In this document: piece by piece, positions 1 through 9,301 of the stretch
Layout of the letters: each line of letters starts with the position of its first letter
Numbering within the stretch: the stretch's first letter is position 1
Source of the DNA: an uncultured Christensenella sp.
Lineage (GTDB): Bacteria; Bacillota; Clostridia; Christensenellales; UBA1242
DNA: 64,000 bases
Assembly (NCBI GenBank): GCA_910586385.1
Contig: CAJUGX010000001.1
Location: 62,264-126,263, forward strand
Direction: 5' to 3'
Program-made: the position numbers and the translations under genes
The notes under the pieces: generated by a model
The model's database searches: none
What the model was told of the DNA's origin: nothing
What the model saw: the letters and a program-made list of their open reading frames with translations, nothing else

Positions 1-152
1 CACAGTTATGCAAATGAATACAAAAAATATATATATTAATATATATATTATTTCTCATTTTAGCCTTGTTCTTATAAAAATTTCGCTCAAAAAATGAAGC
101 AATTTTTACTATAATTTTACCCAAAAGTCATCAAAAAAAACAGCAGAAAAAC

Positions 153-181
153 AAAAAAAGTGCACTCGCATGCACTTTTTA
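153..181 (-). terminator. Intrinsic terminator after trpS
   Basis: A hairpin with arms AAAAAGTGCA and TGCACTTTTT around a short CTCGCA loop is followed, in minus-strand sense, by a T-rich tract. It overlaps the trpS stop codon and ends the long dnaB-to-trpS operon. Confidence 0.8.
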
Positions 182-1171
182 CTTAACTCCAATTGTCTTT
201 CGCACTTTTGCAATGGTCTTTTTGGCAAGCATTCTTGCCTTTTCTGCGCCCTCAGCCAAGATTTTGTCAACCTCGCCTTTGTGGGCTTGATAATAGTCAA
301 ACTTTTCTCTCATTGGTTTGATATACTCATTCACCACAGCAAAAAGTTCTTGCTTCGCCTCTCCCCAAGACAACCCTGCCTTCAATCTCTCTTCAAAATC
401 TTTTGCCTGTTTTTCTTCTGCAAACAATTTATAGAGCTTGTTGATTGTGCAGTCTACATCTTTTGGCTCTCCAGGGAGTTTGCAGTCTGTCACAATTTTG
501 TTGATACTTTTTTTCAAAACATTTTCGGTTGTGAAGAGTTGAATTTGATTTCCATAACTCTTGCTCATCTTTCTGCCATCAAGACCAACAAGCGTTGCAA
601 CATTTTCTTGGATATAATCTTCAGGCAAAACAAACACATTTCCATACTTGTTGTTGAAACTGCTTGCGATGTCTCTTGCAATTTCGATATGTTGTTTTTG
701 GTCAAGTCCAACTGGCACAAGATTTGTGCCAAAAAGCAAAATATCCGCCGCCATCAAGATTGGATAATTGTAAAGTCCCATGTTGACACCAAAGTCTTTT
801 TCCTGTCCCTCAGCTTCGTTTTTCTCAACAGCCGCTTTGTAAGCATGCGCTCTGTTCATAAGTCCCTTTGGAGTGACATTGCTCAAAATCCAGTTGAGTT
901 CAAAAACCTCTGGCACATCAGACTGTCTATAGAAAACGACTTTGTTTGGGTCAAGCCCACAAGCAAGCCATGTGCAGGCAATGTTGTAAGAATATTCTTC
1001 CATCTCTTCCTTTGTTTTCAAAGTTGTGAGCGCATGATAATCTGCGATGAAATAAAAACAATCAAATTCGTCTGACTTACTCAAATCAATTGCAAACTTG
1101 ATTGCCCCAAAATAATTGCCCAAATGCGCATATCCTGTAGGTTTTATCCCTGTCAATATTTTCTTTTTCAT
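179..1171 (-). CDS. trpS: Tryptophanyl-tRNA synthetase
   Basis: Cytoplasmic class Ic aminoacyl-tRNA synthetase that charges tRNA-Trp with tryptophan using ATP. At 330 residues it has the usual bacterial length. The HIGH-type signature appears as PTGYAHLGN (residues 11-19) and the KMSKS loop is intact at residues 201-205 (GRKMSKSYGN). The start is an ATG with a GGAGAA ribosome binding site just upstream. It is the last gene of a minus-strand operon, 23 bases after gltX, and its stop overlaps a strong terminator. The identification is secure. Confidence 0.97.
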   Translation of the reverse strand: MKKKILTGIKPTGYAHLGNYFGAIKFAIDLSKSDEFDCFYFIADYHALTTLKTKEEMEEYSYNIACTWLACGLDPNKVVFYRQSDVPEVFELNWILSNVTPKGLMNRAHAYKAAVEKNEAEGQEKDFGVNMGLYNYPILMAADILLFGTNLVPVGLDQKQHIEIARDIASSFNNKYGNVFVLPEDYIQENVATLVGLDGRKMSKSYGNQIQLFTTENVLKKSINKIVTDCKLPGEPKDVDCTINKLYKLFAEEKQAKDFEERLKAGLSWGEAKQELFAVVNEYIKPMREKFDYYQAHKGEVDKILAEGAEKARMLAKKTIAKVRKTIGVK

Positions 1172-1194
1172 AATTTCTCCAAAAATTTCAGTCT

Positions 1195-2826
1195 TTATGC
1201 AAATTGAGAAATTCTTGCAAGCACCTCTTTTTCTCCAAGCAATGTCATGATTTCATACAAGTCTGGAGAATTTTTTCTTCCAGTGATTGCAACTCTGATA
1301 TATTCACAAACAGTCGCAACATTCCCCTTGAAGTTTTCTGGGTTTGCTTTGAAAAGTTTGTTGTCAGTTGCATAGCCAAGGTCTGCAGCCATCTTCTTCA
1401 CATTCTCAAACCAAGCTTCTTTTGAAGAAAGGTCAAGATATCTTGGATAAGCTTTCAACACTTCGCAGAAATTCTCTTTTTTTTCTTCATCAATTTCGTA
1501 TGAAGCTGGTTTTCCAAACATATAGTCAAACAATTCGAAAAACATACTCCACTTGTAGATGTCTTTTCTTGGTTTTGGCTTCTCTCTGTCAATGTTCAAA
1601 ACATTTGTCACATACTGTTTGTTTTTCACAAGGTAATCAACATTTTCTTCTGAATGTTCTTTCGCCCAAGCAAGAAGAAGTTCATAACACTTCTGTGCAG
1701 GATATTTTGAAATAACCTCTTTTGAAATGTCATTAAACTTGTCCATGTCCAAAACTGGCGAACTTGCTGTGATGTTGAGTGGTTCGAAATGATAATCAGT
1801 GTAAGGAAGAGCAGGATTGTTTTTTCTCCACATCTCAAAACCGGAGTTGATCAAATTCATGATATACTCGCAGATTGTCTCCACTGGATAGCCTGCTTTT
1901 GCATAGAAACGCATATCAAACTCTTTGTCTTTTCTCTTTGAAACCTTACGCTTCTTTTCCCCCTCTTTGATGCAGATGAGAGGATTGTGAAGATAGAGCA
2001 TAGGTTTGAAACCAAGCGCATTGAAGATTTCGATATGCACTGGTGTCGATGGAAGCCATTCTTCTCCACGCACAACAAGGGTTGTCCCCATCAATGTGTC
2101 ATCGATGGCGTGTGCAAAGTGGTATGGTGGAAGTCCATCACTCTTCAAAATGACAACATCTTTTGAGTTTTCTTCCATGCTGATTTTTCCCTTGAGCACA
2201 TCAAAAAACTCAACTTTGTTTTTGGAATTTCCGTTTGATTTGAGACGAATTGCAAATTTTTTGCCTTCCTTGAGGTATTTTTCAACCTGCTCAAAAGTCA
2301 AATCTCTGCAAGGGTCTTTCTCATCGTTTGAAAGCCCAACAGAAAATTTCTTTTCTCTTTGCTCTTTGATTTCTCCAATTCCACTTGCTTTGTCACAGAA
2401 ACAAGGGAAAGCCTTTCCCTCGCTTACAAGTTTTTTTGCATACGCTTTGTATATTTCAACTCTTTCACTTTGATAGTATGGACCATACTTTCCCACAATG
2501 TCTCCGCCCTTGAATTCGTACTCAGCAGGCATAATCCCATAGTTTGAAAGGATGCTCATAATCACAGTACTTGCCCCTTCGATTTCTCTTTTCTTGTCTG
2601 TGTCTTCGTTCCTCAAATAGAAAATCCCATTTGACATTCTTGCCACAGTTGAAGAGATGAACGCTTGGAAAAAGTTCCCAAGGTGCATAAATCCAGTTGG
2701 GCTTGGTGCATAACGAGTCACCTGTGCACCTTCAGGCAAATTTCTTTTTGGATATTTCTTCTCAATTTCTGCGACAGTCAACTTGTTGTTTGGAAACAAC
2801 AATTCTGCCAATTTTTGATAATCCAT
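1195..2826 (-). CDS. gltX: Glutamyl-tRNA synthetase
   Basis: Class Ic glutamate--tRNA ligase. The catalytic signature YAPSPTGFMHLGN lies at about residues 39-51 and a KVSKR-type second signature (KRKVSKRKD) near residue 295. At 543 residues it is longer than the common form of about 470-490, with an N-terminal extension of some 35 residues before the signature and a long C-terminal helical region. The ATG is preceded by GGGAGAAA. Two tRNA synthetase genes therefore sit side by side at the end of the dnaB operon. Whether it is discriminating or also charges tRNA-Gln cannot be told from the sequence. Confidence 0.95.
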   Translation of the reverse strand: MDYQKLAELLFPNNKLTVAEIEKKYPKRNLPEGAQVTRYAPSPTGFMHLGNFFQAFISSTVARMSNGIFYLRNEDTDKKREIEGASTVIMSILSNYGIMPAEYEFKGGDIVGKYGPYYQSERVEIYKAYAKKLVSEGKAFPCFCDKASGIGEIKEQREKKFSVGLSNDEKDPCRDLTFEQVEKYLKEGKKFAIRLKSNGNSKNKVEFFDVLKGKISMEENSKDVVILKSDGLPPYHFAHAIDDTLMGTTLVVRGEEWLPSTPVHIEIFNALGFKPMLYLHNPLICIKEGEKKRKVSKRKDKEFDMRFYAKAGYPVETICEYIMNLINSGFEMWRKNNPALPYTDYHFEPLNITASSPVLDMDKFNDISKEVISKYPAQKCYELLLAWAKEHSEENVDYLVKNKQYVTNVLNIDREKPKPRKDIYKWSMFFELFDYMFGKPASYEIDEEKKENFCEVLKAYPRYLDLSSKEAWFENVKKMAADLGYATDNKLFKANPENFKGNVATVCEYIRVAITGRKNSPDLYEIMTLLGEKEVLARISQFA

Positions 2827-2840
2827 TTGTTTCTCCCGTC

Positions 2841-3947
2841 TTATCTCAATGTGTTGCTAAAGTTTGTGATGAAATTTGGCAAAGTTATTTTCAAAAATTG
2901 ATCAACCTTGTAAAGCTCTCTCTCTGCCAATTTGTTGCTCTTGAGATATTTTTCCATATTTCCGTCATAAGTGACAGCAAACTCTCTTATGTCCAAATCT
3001 TCAAGTGCATTAAGATAACAATCTGCCTCTTTCAAAAATTCGTCAACCATGTCAAACAAGTCTTTGACATTTGCACTGGTGTTGGTTGGAGTTGCGGTGC
3101 TCACGAGTGAGTTTTTGAAACTTGAAGAATAAGTTGTTTTCGCTGATTCCAAAAGACTGTCGATTTGTCTCAATGAGTCTGATTTGTTTTTGTAGTTGTC
3201 CCAAATCATTTGATTTGATGTTTCAGCAAGCATAAATTTGCTGAATATAGGAAGCATCTTTGTCCTTGCATAATCTCTGATGATTTTGAGAGTATTTCCA
3301 TCAACGGATGTCTTTTTCAAACTCTCATAAATTTCAGTGCGCTCCATGCACTTTGCAACAGACATAGCGATGTCGATATTTTTTGAAACAAGAGTCCCAT
3401 ATGATTTCTTAAACAAAACAAGTTTGCTTTCAATATCAGCCTTTGTTGCTGTTGGCACAGTATCAAAATAACTTGAAAAGCCTTTGCGAGCTGTTGCGAA
3501 TGTTTTGAGATACTTTGTGAAATCTTTGATATCGCTGCAAAGAGCCTTCACTGCACTCTTTGCTGATTTTGAAAGTTTCTTTTGATTGTAGTTTTTGATA
3601 ACTTCTATGTTTTGCACAATATAGTCATTTGAAATGACCAAAATTGAATTATATTCATTTTTAAGTTCGTCAAGATAATCAGGATTGACCGCTGTAAGTT
3701 TTGATTCAGCTTTTGCCCCATAGTTTACTTTGAGTTTTGTTTTGATGTTGTCAATCACATCTTCAGAAAACACGGTGTCTGGATTTGTTTCGGAGACTGT
3801 ATAATTTGCAATTGCTTTTTCCATTGCGGCGTAGTCACTCTTAAGTGCTGAGAGACTGCCACCACAACCAGAAAGCCCAAGCCCAGCAAAAATACCAACA
3901 ATTCCCAAAACAGCAGCAATCGCTACGCTCTTAAATTTGTTTTTCAT
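2841..3947 (-). CDS. Predicted lipoprotein of unknown function
   Basis: A 368-residue exported protein. The N-terminus has a basic start, a hydrophobic core and a lipobox (LGLSGC, about residues 23-28), so it should be lipidated and anchored on the outer face of the membrane. The rest is soluble, rich in Lys, Ser and Ala, and looks mostly alpha-helical; I recognise no family. It lies 14 bases after the 270-residue membrane-anchored gene and 14 bases before gltX, so it is co-transcribed with dnaB and two tRNA synthetases. The two adjacent envelope proteins may act together; that is inference from position only. Confidence 0.85.
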   Translation of the reverse strand: MKNKFKSVAIAAVLGIVGIFAGLGLSGCGGSLSALKSDYAAMEKAIANYTVSETNPDTVFSEDVIDNIKTKLKVNYGAKAESKLTAVNPDYLDELKNEYNSILVISNDYIVQNIEVIKNYNQKKLSKSAKSAVKALCSDIKDFTKYLKTFATARKGFSSYFDTVPTATKADIESKLVLFKKSYGTLVSKNIDIAMSVAKCMERTEIYESLKKTSVDGNTLKIIRDYARTKMLPIFSKFMLAETSNQMIWDNYKNKSDSLRQIDSLLESAKTTYSSSFKNSLVSTATPTNTSANVKDLFDMVDEFLKEADCYLNALEDLDIREFAVTYDGNMEKYLKSNKLAERELYKVDQFLKITLPNFITNFSNTLR

Positions 3948-3961
3948 ATTGCCTCCTCATC

Positions 3962-4774
3962 CTAAAACAACACGTTTCCATTCAAAACATCAGACCAGTA
4001 CAAACTCTCTGTGCCTTTTTCCTTGATGTCTTTCATTTTGTTGTGATTACTTTCAGAAGTATAGTTGTAGTTCAAAACTGCCTTTTCAACATTCGATGGG
4101 TTGAAACTTGTTTGACTGAATCTCAACAACGCTCCTCCAAGATTCTCTTTGGTTTTGGCATCTTTCTTGAAGTTGCTGTTGAGCTCTTTGATTCCCATAA
4201 AGAGCACATCTGTCAAATCATTGTTAAGCAAGCTTGAGGAAACCGATGCTTTATAAACAGTTGTCAAAACTTCAAATGCTCTCATAGTGTCAGAAACCAT
4301 ATCCTCCACATATTCTTTGTAGTTGTTCCACACAACTCTTTCCCAAGTGTCATTTCCACCAATAAGTTTGCTGCTGTCTTCAATTGACTTCACCATTTTC
4401 TCTGCGTTTTTCTGTGCAGAGTTGAGTGCAGAAACAATCTTCTTCCTGTTTTTTGAATAAGTCTTTGTGTGCTCCATAAATGCTGCCTCATTGTTGAAGA
4501 ATACAGCGATTTTTGTGTAAGCCTCATACGCTTCTCTATAGTTTGTCACTTCAAAAGCTTTTTCACCAGCCATACCTTGATAACGCAACAAATAGTCTTG
4601 AATGGTCTTATACTCTTTGCTGTCTTGTGACAAGTATTCCTGTGTCACAGCAGTGTTGAGGTCTTGTGCAAAACTCTTTGTGTTTTTGTCCTTAAACAAC
4701 ATTACAAACACAACTGCAAGCACAGCGGCAACCAAAAGCAATACAATGACCACGATGATTCCCTTTTTCTTCAT
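3962..4774 (-). CDS. Single-pass membrane-anchored protein, unknown function
   Basis: A 270-residue protein starting with MKKK followed by about 23 hydrophobic residues, a signal anchor without a lipobox, so most of the chain should lie outside the membrane. The ectodomain is predicted helical, with many Asn, Lys and Tyr residues and no motif I recognise. It sits 11 bases downstream of dnaB and 14 bases upstream of the lipoprotein gene. The overall look (helical ectodomain, similar size and composition) resembles the neighbouring lipoprotein, so the two may be distant paralogues or partners. Confidence 0.8.
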   Translation of the reverse strand: MKKKGIIVVIVLLLVAAVLAVVFVMLFKDKNTKSFAQDLNTAVTQEYLSQDSKEYKTIQDYLLRYQGMAGEKAFEVTNYREAYEAYTKIAVFFNNEAAFMEHTKTYSKNRKKIVSALNSAQKNAEKMVKSIEDSSKLIGGNDTWERVVWNNYKEYVEDMVSDTMRAFEVLTTVYKASVSSSLLNNDLTDVLFMGIKELNSNFKKDAKTKENLGGALLRFSQTSFNPSNVEKAVLNYNYTSESNHNKMKDIKEKGTESLYWSDVLNGNVLF

Positions 4775-4785
4775 ACATCCCCCTT

Positions 4786-6141
4786 TTATTCTTGCTCAAC
4801 ATTGATTTTGTCATCCATGTTGAAATAAGTTGTATATTCGCCAACCCATCTAAGTTTAACTTCTCCGGTGCTTCCACTTCTATGTTTTGCAATCAGAAGG
4901 TAAACTGTACCCGGCTCGTCTTCAGATGTTGTGTCGTTGTATTTTTCTGGATTATACAAGAAAAGGACAATGTCGGCATCTTGTTCGATTGAGCCAGATT
5001 CTCTAAGGTCTGAAAGGACTGGTCTATGATCTTCACGAAGTTCGACCGCACGAGACAACTGTGAAAGCAAAATGATTGGAACATTGAGTTCTCTCGCTGC
5101 AATCTTGAGCGTTCTTGTAAGGTCGCTGACTTCTTGCGTTCTTGATTCTCTCGTCCCCTTGCCCATTGTCATAAGTTGAAGATAGTCAATCACAACAAGA
5201 TCAAGCCCATCTGTCATTTTGAGTTTTCTGCACTTTGAGATGATGTCAAATGGTGTAACCATTGATGAATCATCCACATAGATTGAACTTTGAGCAAGTT
5301 TTTTCTCCGCAGTCCAAACCCTCTTCCACTCGTCACTGTCCATTGTGCCTTTAAGCACTTTGCCAAGACTTACCTTGCCGACAGATGACAACGCTCTTTG
5401 CATAAGTTGTTCTCTTGACATTTCAAGGTCGAAGATGGCAACTTTCTTTCCTTCGTTTATTGCAGCATATTCTGCGATGTTCATCGCAAATGATGTCTTT
5501 CCGACACCAGGACGAGCCGCGAGCAAAATCAAATCACTCTTTTGAAGTCCATTTGTGATTTCATCAAACTCTTTGTATCCAGTTGGGATACCCCTCTTCT
5601 TCCCCTTGTTTTCAGCAAGCTCTGACAACTGTTTCAAAACATTGGTAAGAGTCCCGCCAGGTTTTCCGACAAGCTCAAGTTCTGATGAACTGTCTTTTTG
5701 CGACAAATCAAAAATCTTCTTTTCTGCAAACTGCATTGCTTGCCCACCATCAGGAGCATCGAAAGCATTTTTGATGATGTCTTGAGACTCAGAAATCAAA
5801 TGTCTCCTCACAGCACAATTTTTGACAATATCAAGATAATGCTCAAAGTTTGCTGCTGAAGGCACAACATTTGTGAGGTATGTGATGTAATCAATCCCAC
5901 CAACTGCGTCAAGTTTTTTGTCAATTTCAAGTTGGTTTGTGAGCGTTACAAAATCAACTGGGATACTCTTTTCAAAAATCCTAAACATGCTGTCATAGAT
6001 GTTTTTGTGAGATTCTGAATAAAAATCCGCAACTTCAACCTTTCTCAAAATATCATTCTGAGCTTCGTTGTCAAGCAAAATACAGCCGAGCAATGCTTGC
6101 TCCGCCTCCAAACTATTTGGCAAAATCTTGTAGTCAGCCAT
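4786..6141 (-). CDS. dnaB: Replicative DNA helicase DnaB
   Basis: Hexameric 5'-3' helicase that unwinds DNA at the replication fork (DnaC in Bacillus naming). The 451 residues comprise the N-terminal helical DnaB domain (about 5-105), a linker, and a RecA-like ATPase domain. The Walker A loop ARPGVGKTS is at 209-217 and a Walker B-type segment reads LVVIDYLQLM. The C-terminal DnaB signature with SQLSRAVE and DLRESGSIEQDAD is present. No intein is visible. The ATG follows AAGGAGAAAGAT. The gene lies 11 bases after a small membrane-protein gene and heads four further co-directional genes. Confidence 0.97.
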   Translation of the reverse strand: MADYKILPNSLEAEQALLGCILLDNEAQNDILRKVEVADFYSESHKNIYDSMFRIFEKSIPVDFVTLTNQLEIDKKLDAVGGIDYITYLTNVVPSAANFEHYLDIVKNCAVRRHLISESQDIIKNAFDAPDGGQAMQFAEKKIFDLSQKDSSSELELVGKPGGTLTNVLKQLSELAENKGKKRGIPTGYKEFDEITNGLQKSDLILLAARPGVGKTSFAMNIAEYAAINEGKKVAIFDLEMSREQLMQRALSSVGKVSLGKVLKGTMDSDEWKRVWTAEKKLAQSSIYVDDSSMVTPFDIISKCRKLKMTDGLDLVVIDYLQLMTMGKGTRESRTQEVSDLTRTLKIAARELNVPIILLSQLSRAVELREDHRPVLSDLRESGSIEQDADIVLFLYNPEKYNDTTSEDEPGTVYLLIAKHRSGSTGEVKLRWVGEYTTYFNMDDKINVEQE

Positions 6142-6152
6142 ATCTTTCTCCT

Positions 6153-6410
6153 TTAATCAGAAAATGGATCTTTCTTCTTGTCCATACGAGCTTTTTTTCT
6201 TTCGTCAAGTTTTCCACAAACAAACAGAAAGAGGAAAAACAAAACAAACATAATAATGACGCACACCATGATGTTTATCCATTGCTTGACTCCAGCAACA
6301 CCAAGGCAAACTGCGACCACGAGCATCGGAATAAAGACGATGAGCATAAAGAGTCCCACCCTTTGAATTTTCTTTTTAAGTTCTTGTTTTTCCGAACTTC
6401 TCATTTCCAC
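6153..6410 (-). CDS. Small two-helix membrane protein
   Basis: An 85-residue protein with a charged N-terminus, two adjacent hydrophobic segments (about residues 18-40 and 46-66) and a basic C-terminal tail. No family is recognised. The start ATG has GGGAG upstream, and a consensus promoter lies immediately before it, so this is the first gene of the operon that continues into dnaB 11 bases later. A function cannot be assigned. Confidence 0.7.
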   Translation of the reverse strand: MEMRSSEKQELKKKIQRVGLFMLIVFIPMLVVAVCLGVAGVKQWINIMVCVIIMFVLFFLFLFVCGKLDERKKARMDKKKDPFSD

Positions 6411-6427
6411 TCCCTTTGATTAAATCA

Positions 6428-6456
6428 AGTATACCAACAAATTGCCCGTTTGTCAA
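6428..6456 (-). promoter_or_regulatory. Sigma-A promoter of the dnaB-gltX-trpS operon
   Basis: On the minus strand TTGACA (6451-6456) is separated by exactly 17 bases from TATACT (6428-6433). The predicted start is near 6421, about 10 bases before the ATG at 6410. Confidence 0.8.
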
Positions 6457-6502
6457 TTTGTTTTATCGCAAGACATCATCAAATCCTGTCACTTTTAGAG
6501 CA

Positions 6503-6527
6503 AAAAAAGGGCGAACCGCCCTTTTTT
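6503..6527 (-). terminator. Intrinsic terminator after typA
   Basis: GGGCG and CGCCC arms around an AAC loop are flanked by A and T runs, giving a minus-strand hairpin followed by Ts. It abuts the typA stop codon. Confidence 0.85.
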
Positions 6528-8358
6528 AGATTTCTCCACGCATAATCTTGCCACGCTCACGAAGTCTCATGTTGTGGTCAAGAATAACTTTTCTGATTCT
6601 GATTGATTTTGGAGTAACTTCCAAAAGTTCGTCATCTCCCAAAAATTCGATGCAATCTTCAAGACTCAAGTTTCTTGGAGGAGTGAGTCTGAGTGCTTCA
6701 TCTGAGCCAGAAGAACGACAGTTTGAAAGATGTTTTTCTTTGCAGACATTGACAACAATATCTCCGCCTTTTGGGTTGCTTCCAACAACCATTCCGCCAT
6801 AGACTGGCACGCCAGGTCCAATAAACAAATCCCCTCTTTCTTGCGCATTGAAAAGCCCATAAACAATTGCCTTTCCATTTTCATGTGCGACAAGTGAGCC
6901 AGATTCTCTTCTGTTGATTTCACCCTTGTATGGTTGATATTCGTGGAAGATTGAGTTGATGATACCTTCACCACGAGTGTCTGTCAAATATTCTGACTTA
7001 AATCCAAAGAGTCCACGAGATGGAATCAAAAATTCCATCTTCATACGGCTTCCGTGTGGAGTCATGTCTTGAAGGTCACCTTTACGCACGCCCATCTTGT
7101 TCATGACAGTGCCCACGCAATCTCCTGGAACATCCAAGAAAAGCCTGTCGATAGGTTCACACTTCACGCCGTCAATTGTCTTAATCAAAACTTTTGGCTG
7201 GCTGACTTGGAATTCATATCCATCTCTTCTCATATTTTCGATGAGGATAGACAGGTGCATTTCGCCTCTTCCTCTCACCTTAAACTTTTCAGCAGTGTCT
7301 CCATCTTCAACACGAAGTGACAAGTCTTTGACTGCCTCTTTGTAGAGTCTGTCACGAAGGTGTCTTGATGTGACAAATTTTCCTTCTTGTCCAGCAAATG
7401 GGCTGTCGTTTACCATGAAAGTCATCTCAACACTTGGCTCTGCAATCTTGACAAATTCGATTGGTTCGATTACGTTTTCGTCACAAATTGTGTCTCCGAT
7501 TTGAACATCTTCAAGTCCAGCAACACAGACAATTTCTCCCGCACTTGCGCTTTCAACTGGCACACGCTTGAGCCCTTCATAAACAAACAGACTTACGATT
7601 TTTGATCTCTTCTTTTTGTCCGCTTCGTGATAGTTGCATACAATGACGCTTTGTCCAACTTTCGCTGTGCCTCTCTCAATTTTTCCGACAGCAAGTTTTC
7701 CCACATACTCGTTGTGCTCTGCAGAAGAGATAAGCATTTTGAATGAGCTTGCATCGTCTCCGTGTGGAGCAGGAATGTGGCTGATGATTGTGTCAAAAAG
7801 TGGTTTCATATCTGTGCCAAGTTTGTTTTGGTCTGTTGATGAAATCCCTTGTCTTGCAGACGCAAAAACAAATGGAGAGTTGAGTTGCTCTTCATCTGCA
7901 TCAAGCTCCAAGAAAAGCTCCAAAACCTCATCCACAACCTCTTTGATTCTGGCATCTGGTCTGTCAATCTTGTTGACAACGACAACGACTTTGAGTTTGA
8001 GAGAAAGTGCTTTTTCAAGCACAAATCTTGTCTGAGGCATTGGGCCTTCATAAGCGTCAACAACGAGCAAAACGCCATCAACCATTTTTAGGACTCTTTC
8101 AACTTCTCCACCGAAGTCAGCGTGTCCTGGCGTGTCAACGACATTGATTTTTACTCCGTCATAAAAACAAGATGTGTTTTTTGAGAGAATGGTGATTCCC
8201 CTTTCTCTTTCAATGGCGTTTGAGTCCATAACTCTGTCCTCAACCACCTGGTTGTCTCTAAACACATTTCCTTGTTTAAGAAGTTCGTTGACCAAAGAGG
8301 TTTTGCCATGATCAACGTGAGCGATAATCGCAATGTTTCTGATATTCTTGTTTTCCAT
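6526..8358 (-). CDS. typA: Translational GTPase TypA/BipA
   Basis: Ribosome-binding GTPase of the EF-G/LepA superfamily that assists ribosome assembly and stress growth. At 610 residues it is full length. The G1 loop AHVDHGKTS is at residues 13-21, the G2 region has RERGITI, G3 is DTPGHADFGGEV and G4 is NKIDRPDA. The remaining part matches EF-G-like domains II, III and V and the BipA-specific C-terminal domain. The ATG is preceded by AGGAAAGGAC. It is transcribed alone, from a promoter with an overlapping palindrome to its own terminator. Confidence 0.97.
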   Translation of the reverse strand: MENKNIRNIAIIAHVDHGKTSLVNELLKQGNVFRDNQVVEDRVMDSNAIERERGITILSKNTSCFYDGVKINVVDTPGHADFGGEVERVLKMVDGVLLVVDAYEGPMPQTRFVLEKALSLKLKVVVVVNKIDRPDARIKEVVDEVLELFLELDADEEQLNSPFVFASARQGISSTDQNKLGTDMKPLFDTIISHIPAPHGDDASSFKMLISSAEHNEYVGKLAVGKIERGTAKVGQSVIVCNYHEADKKKRSKIVSLFVYEGLKRVPVESASAGEIVCVAGLEDVQIGDTICDENVIEPIEFVKIAEPSVEMTFMVNDSPFAGQEGKFVTSRHLRDRLYKEAVKDLSLRVEDGDTAEKFKVRGRGEMHLSILIENMRRDGYEFQVSQPKVLIKTIDGVKCEPIDRLFLDVPGDCVGTVMNKMGVRKGDLQDMTPHGSRMKMEFLIPSRGLFGFKSEYLTDTRGEGIINSIFHEYQPYKGEINRRESGSLVAHENGKAIVYGLFNAQERGDLFIGPGVPVYGGMVVGSNPKGGDIVVNVCKEKHLSNCRSSGSDEALRLTPPRNLSLEDCIEFLGDDELLEVTPKSIRIRKVILDHNMRLRERGKIMRGEI

Positions 8359-8374
8359 AATTTTGTCCTTTCCT

Positions 8375-8391
8375 AAATAACTTAGTTATTT
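8375..8391. repeat. 17-bp palindrome at the typA promoter
   Basis: Perfect arms AAATAACT and AGTTATTT around a single T. It overlaps the -10 hexamer and the expected transcription start of typA. It could be an operator or an element of the 5' leader. Confidence 0.5.
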
Positions 8392-8416
8392 TACCATTTT
8401 TTTGGACAAAACACAA
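8388..8416 (-). promoter_or_regulatory. Promoter of typA
   Basis: Minus-strand TTGTGT (8411-8416), 17-base spacer, TAAAAT (8388-8393) with an extended TGG just before the -10. It lies 30 bases upstream of the typA ATG. Confidence 0.6.
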
Positions 8417-8446
8417 TAGAAAAATCAGAAAAAACAAAAACTCTTT

Positions 8447-9301
8447 TTATTTTTTGTGCAGTTTTTTCTTCTTTTGACGCACTTTGATCACCACCGCCGC
8501 CGAAATCATTGACGCCACAACCACGACAATTGCCCCAATGTACCAAATGGGAGTGTTGACACTTGTCACCCAAAAACAGATACTCGCGTCACTTTCTATC
8601 TCATCAAGCGTCTTCAAAAAGACGTTGTGGCAGAAGTTTTCATCCTCATACATAACGTCAGATTTCAAACCTCTTGTTTGCGTTGCAAAGTCATAGATGA
8701 AAATTGAATTGTCATAGTTTTTCATCACTGCAGACTTTTTCTCTTGCGACATAGGATTGTTTGTTGCCCATGAAGATGCCGCCATCAAACAAATCATTTT
8801 GAGATCTCCGGCAGACTTTTTTGACGAGACTGGAAAGGTGGTTTTGATGATGGTTTTCTTCATGAAAAATCCACTTTTATGTTGGTTGTTTTTTGGATTT
8901 TCTTCGTCATCAGAAATGCCAAAAAATCTCTTTTGTGCATCGAGATTTTCAAACGCAATTGAAAATCCAACACCATCAACATCGATGAAATACTTGCTGT
9001 TTTCAACGCTCACTCCATCTCCTGCTTTCTCTGCATTTGACTTTGCAAGAGCATTTACGTATGTGGTCAAATAAAATCTGAAAACTTGCACTTCCTCATC
9101 AGAAAAACCTTCCTTTTTGAGCATCTTAGAATTCATCGGAAAGATGTAAGAAAGAGAGATATGCCCATCGTCATAACTCTTCCTCACAATCCGAAATGCG
9201 TTTGTTTCAAAGACATTTTGTCCCTCAGCCAGAGCGTTTGCGCATGGCAGATTTAAGAGCAAAACCAAGAGCAAAAAAAGAGTATAAAAAGTTTTTTTCA
9301 T
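8447..9301 (-). CDS. Membrane-anchored extracellular protein, unknown
   Basis: A 284-residue protein with a classical signal peptide (basic MKKT, leucine-rich core, likely cleavage after ANALA near residue 26), an ectodomain of about 215 residues, and one C-terminal membrane helix (about 250-272) with a Lys-rich cytoplasmic tail. That is type I membrane topology. The ectodomain shows no family I know. It starts 28 bases after the stop of the giant lipoprotein gene and is probably co-transcribed with it. The ribosome binding site is weak (AAAAGAG) and lies within an inverted repeat that encloses the start codon. Confidence 0.8.
   Translation of the reverse strand: MKKTFYTLFLLLVLLLNLPCANALAEGQNVFETNAFRIVRKSYDDGHISLSYIFPMNSKMLKKEGFSDEEVQVFRFYLTTYVNALAKSNAEKAGDGVSVENSKYFIDVDGVGFSIAFENLDAQKRFFGISDDEENPKNNQHKSGFFMKKTIIKTTFPVSSKKSAGDLKMICLMAASSWATNNPMSQEKKSAVMKNYDNSIFIYDFATQTRGLKSDVMYEDENFCHNVFLKTLDEIESDASICFWVTSVNTPIWYIGAIVVVVASMISAAVVIKVRQKKKKLHKK

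Noticed and set aside
170..1075. Long plus-strand reading frame of 301 codons
   Set aside because: It is antisense to trpS, Phe/Cys/His-rich, has no ribosome binding site and matches nothing; it is a shadow of the real gene.
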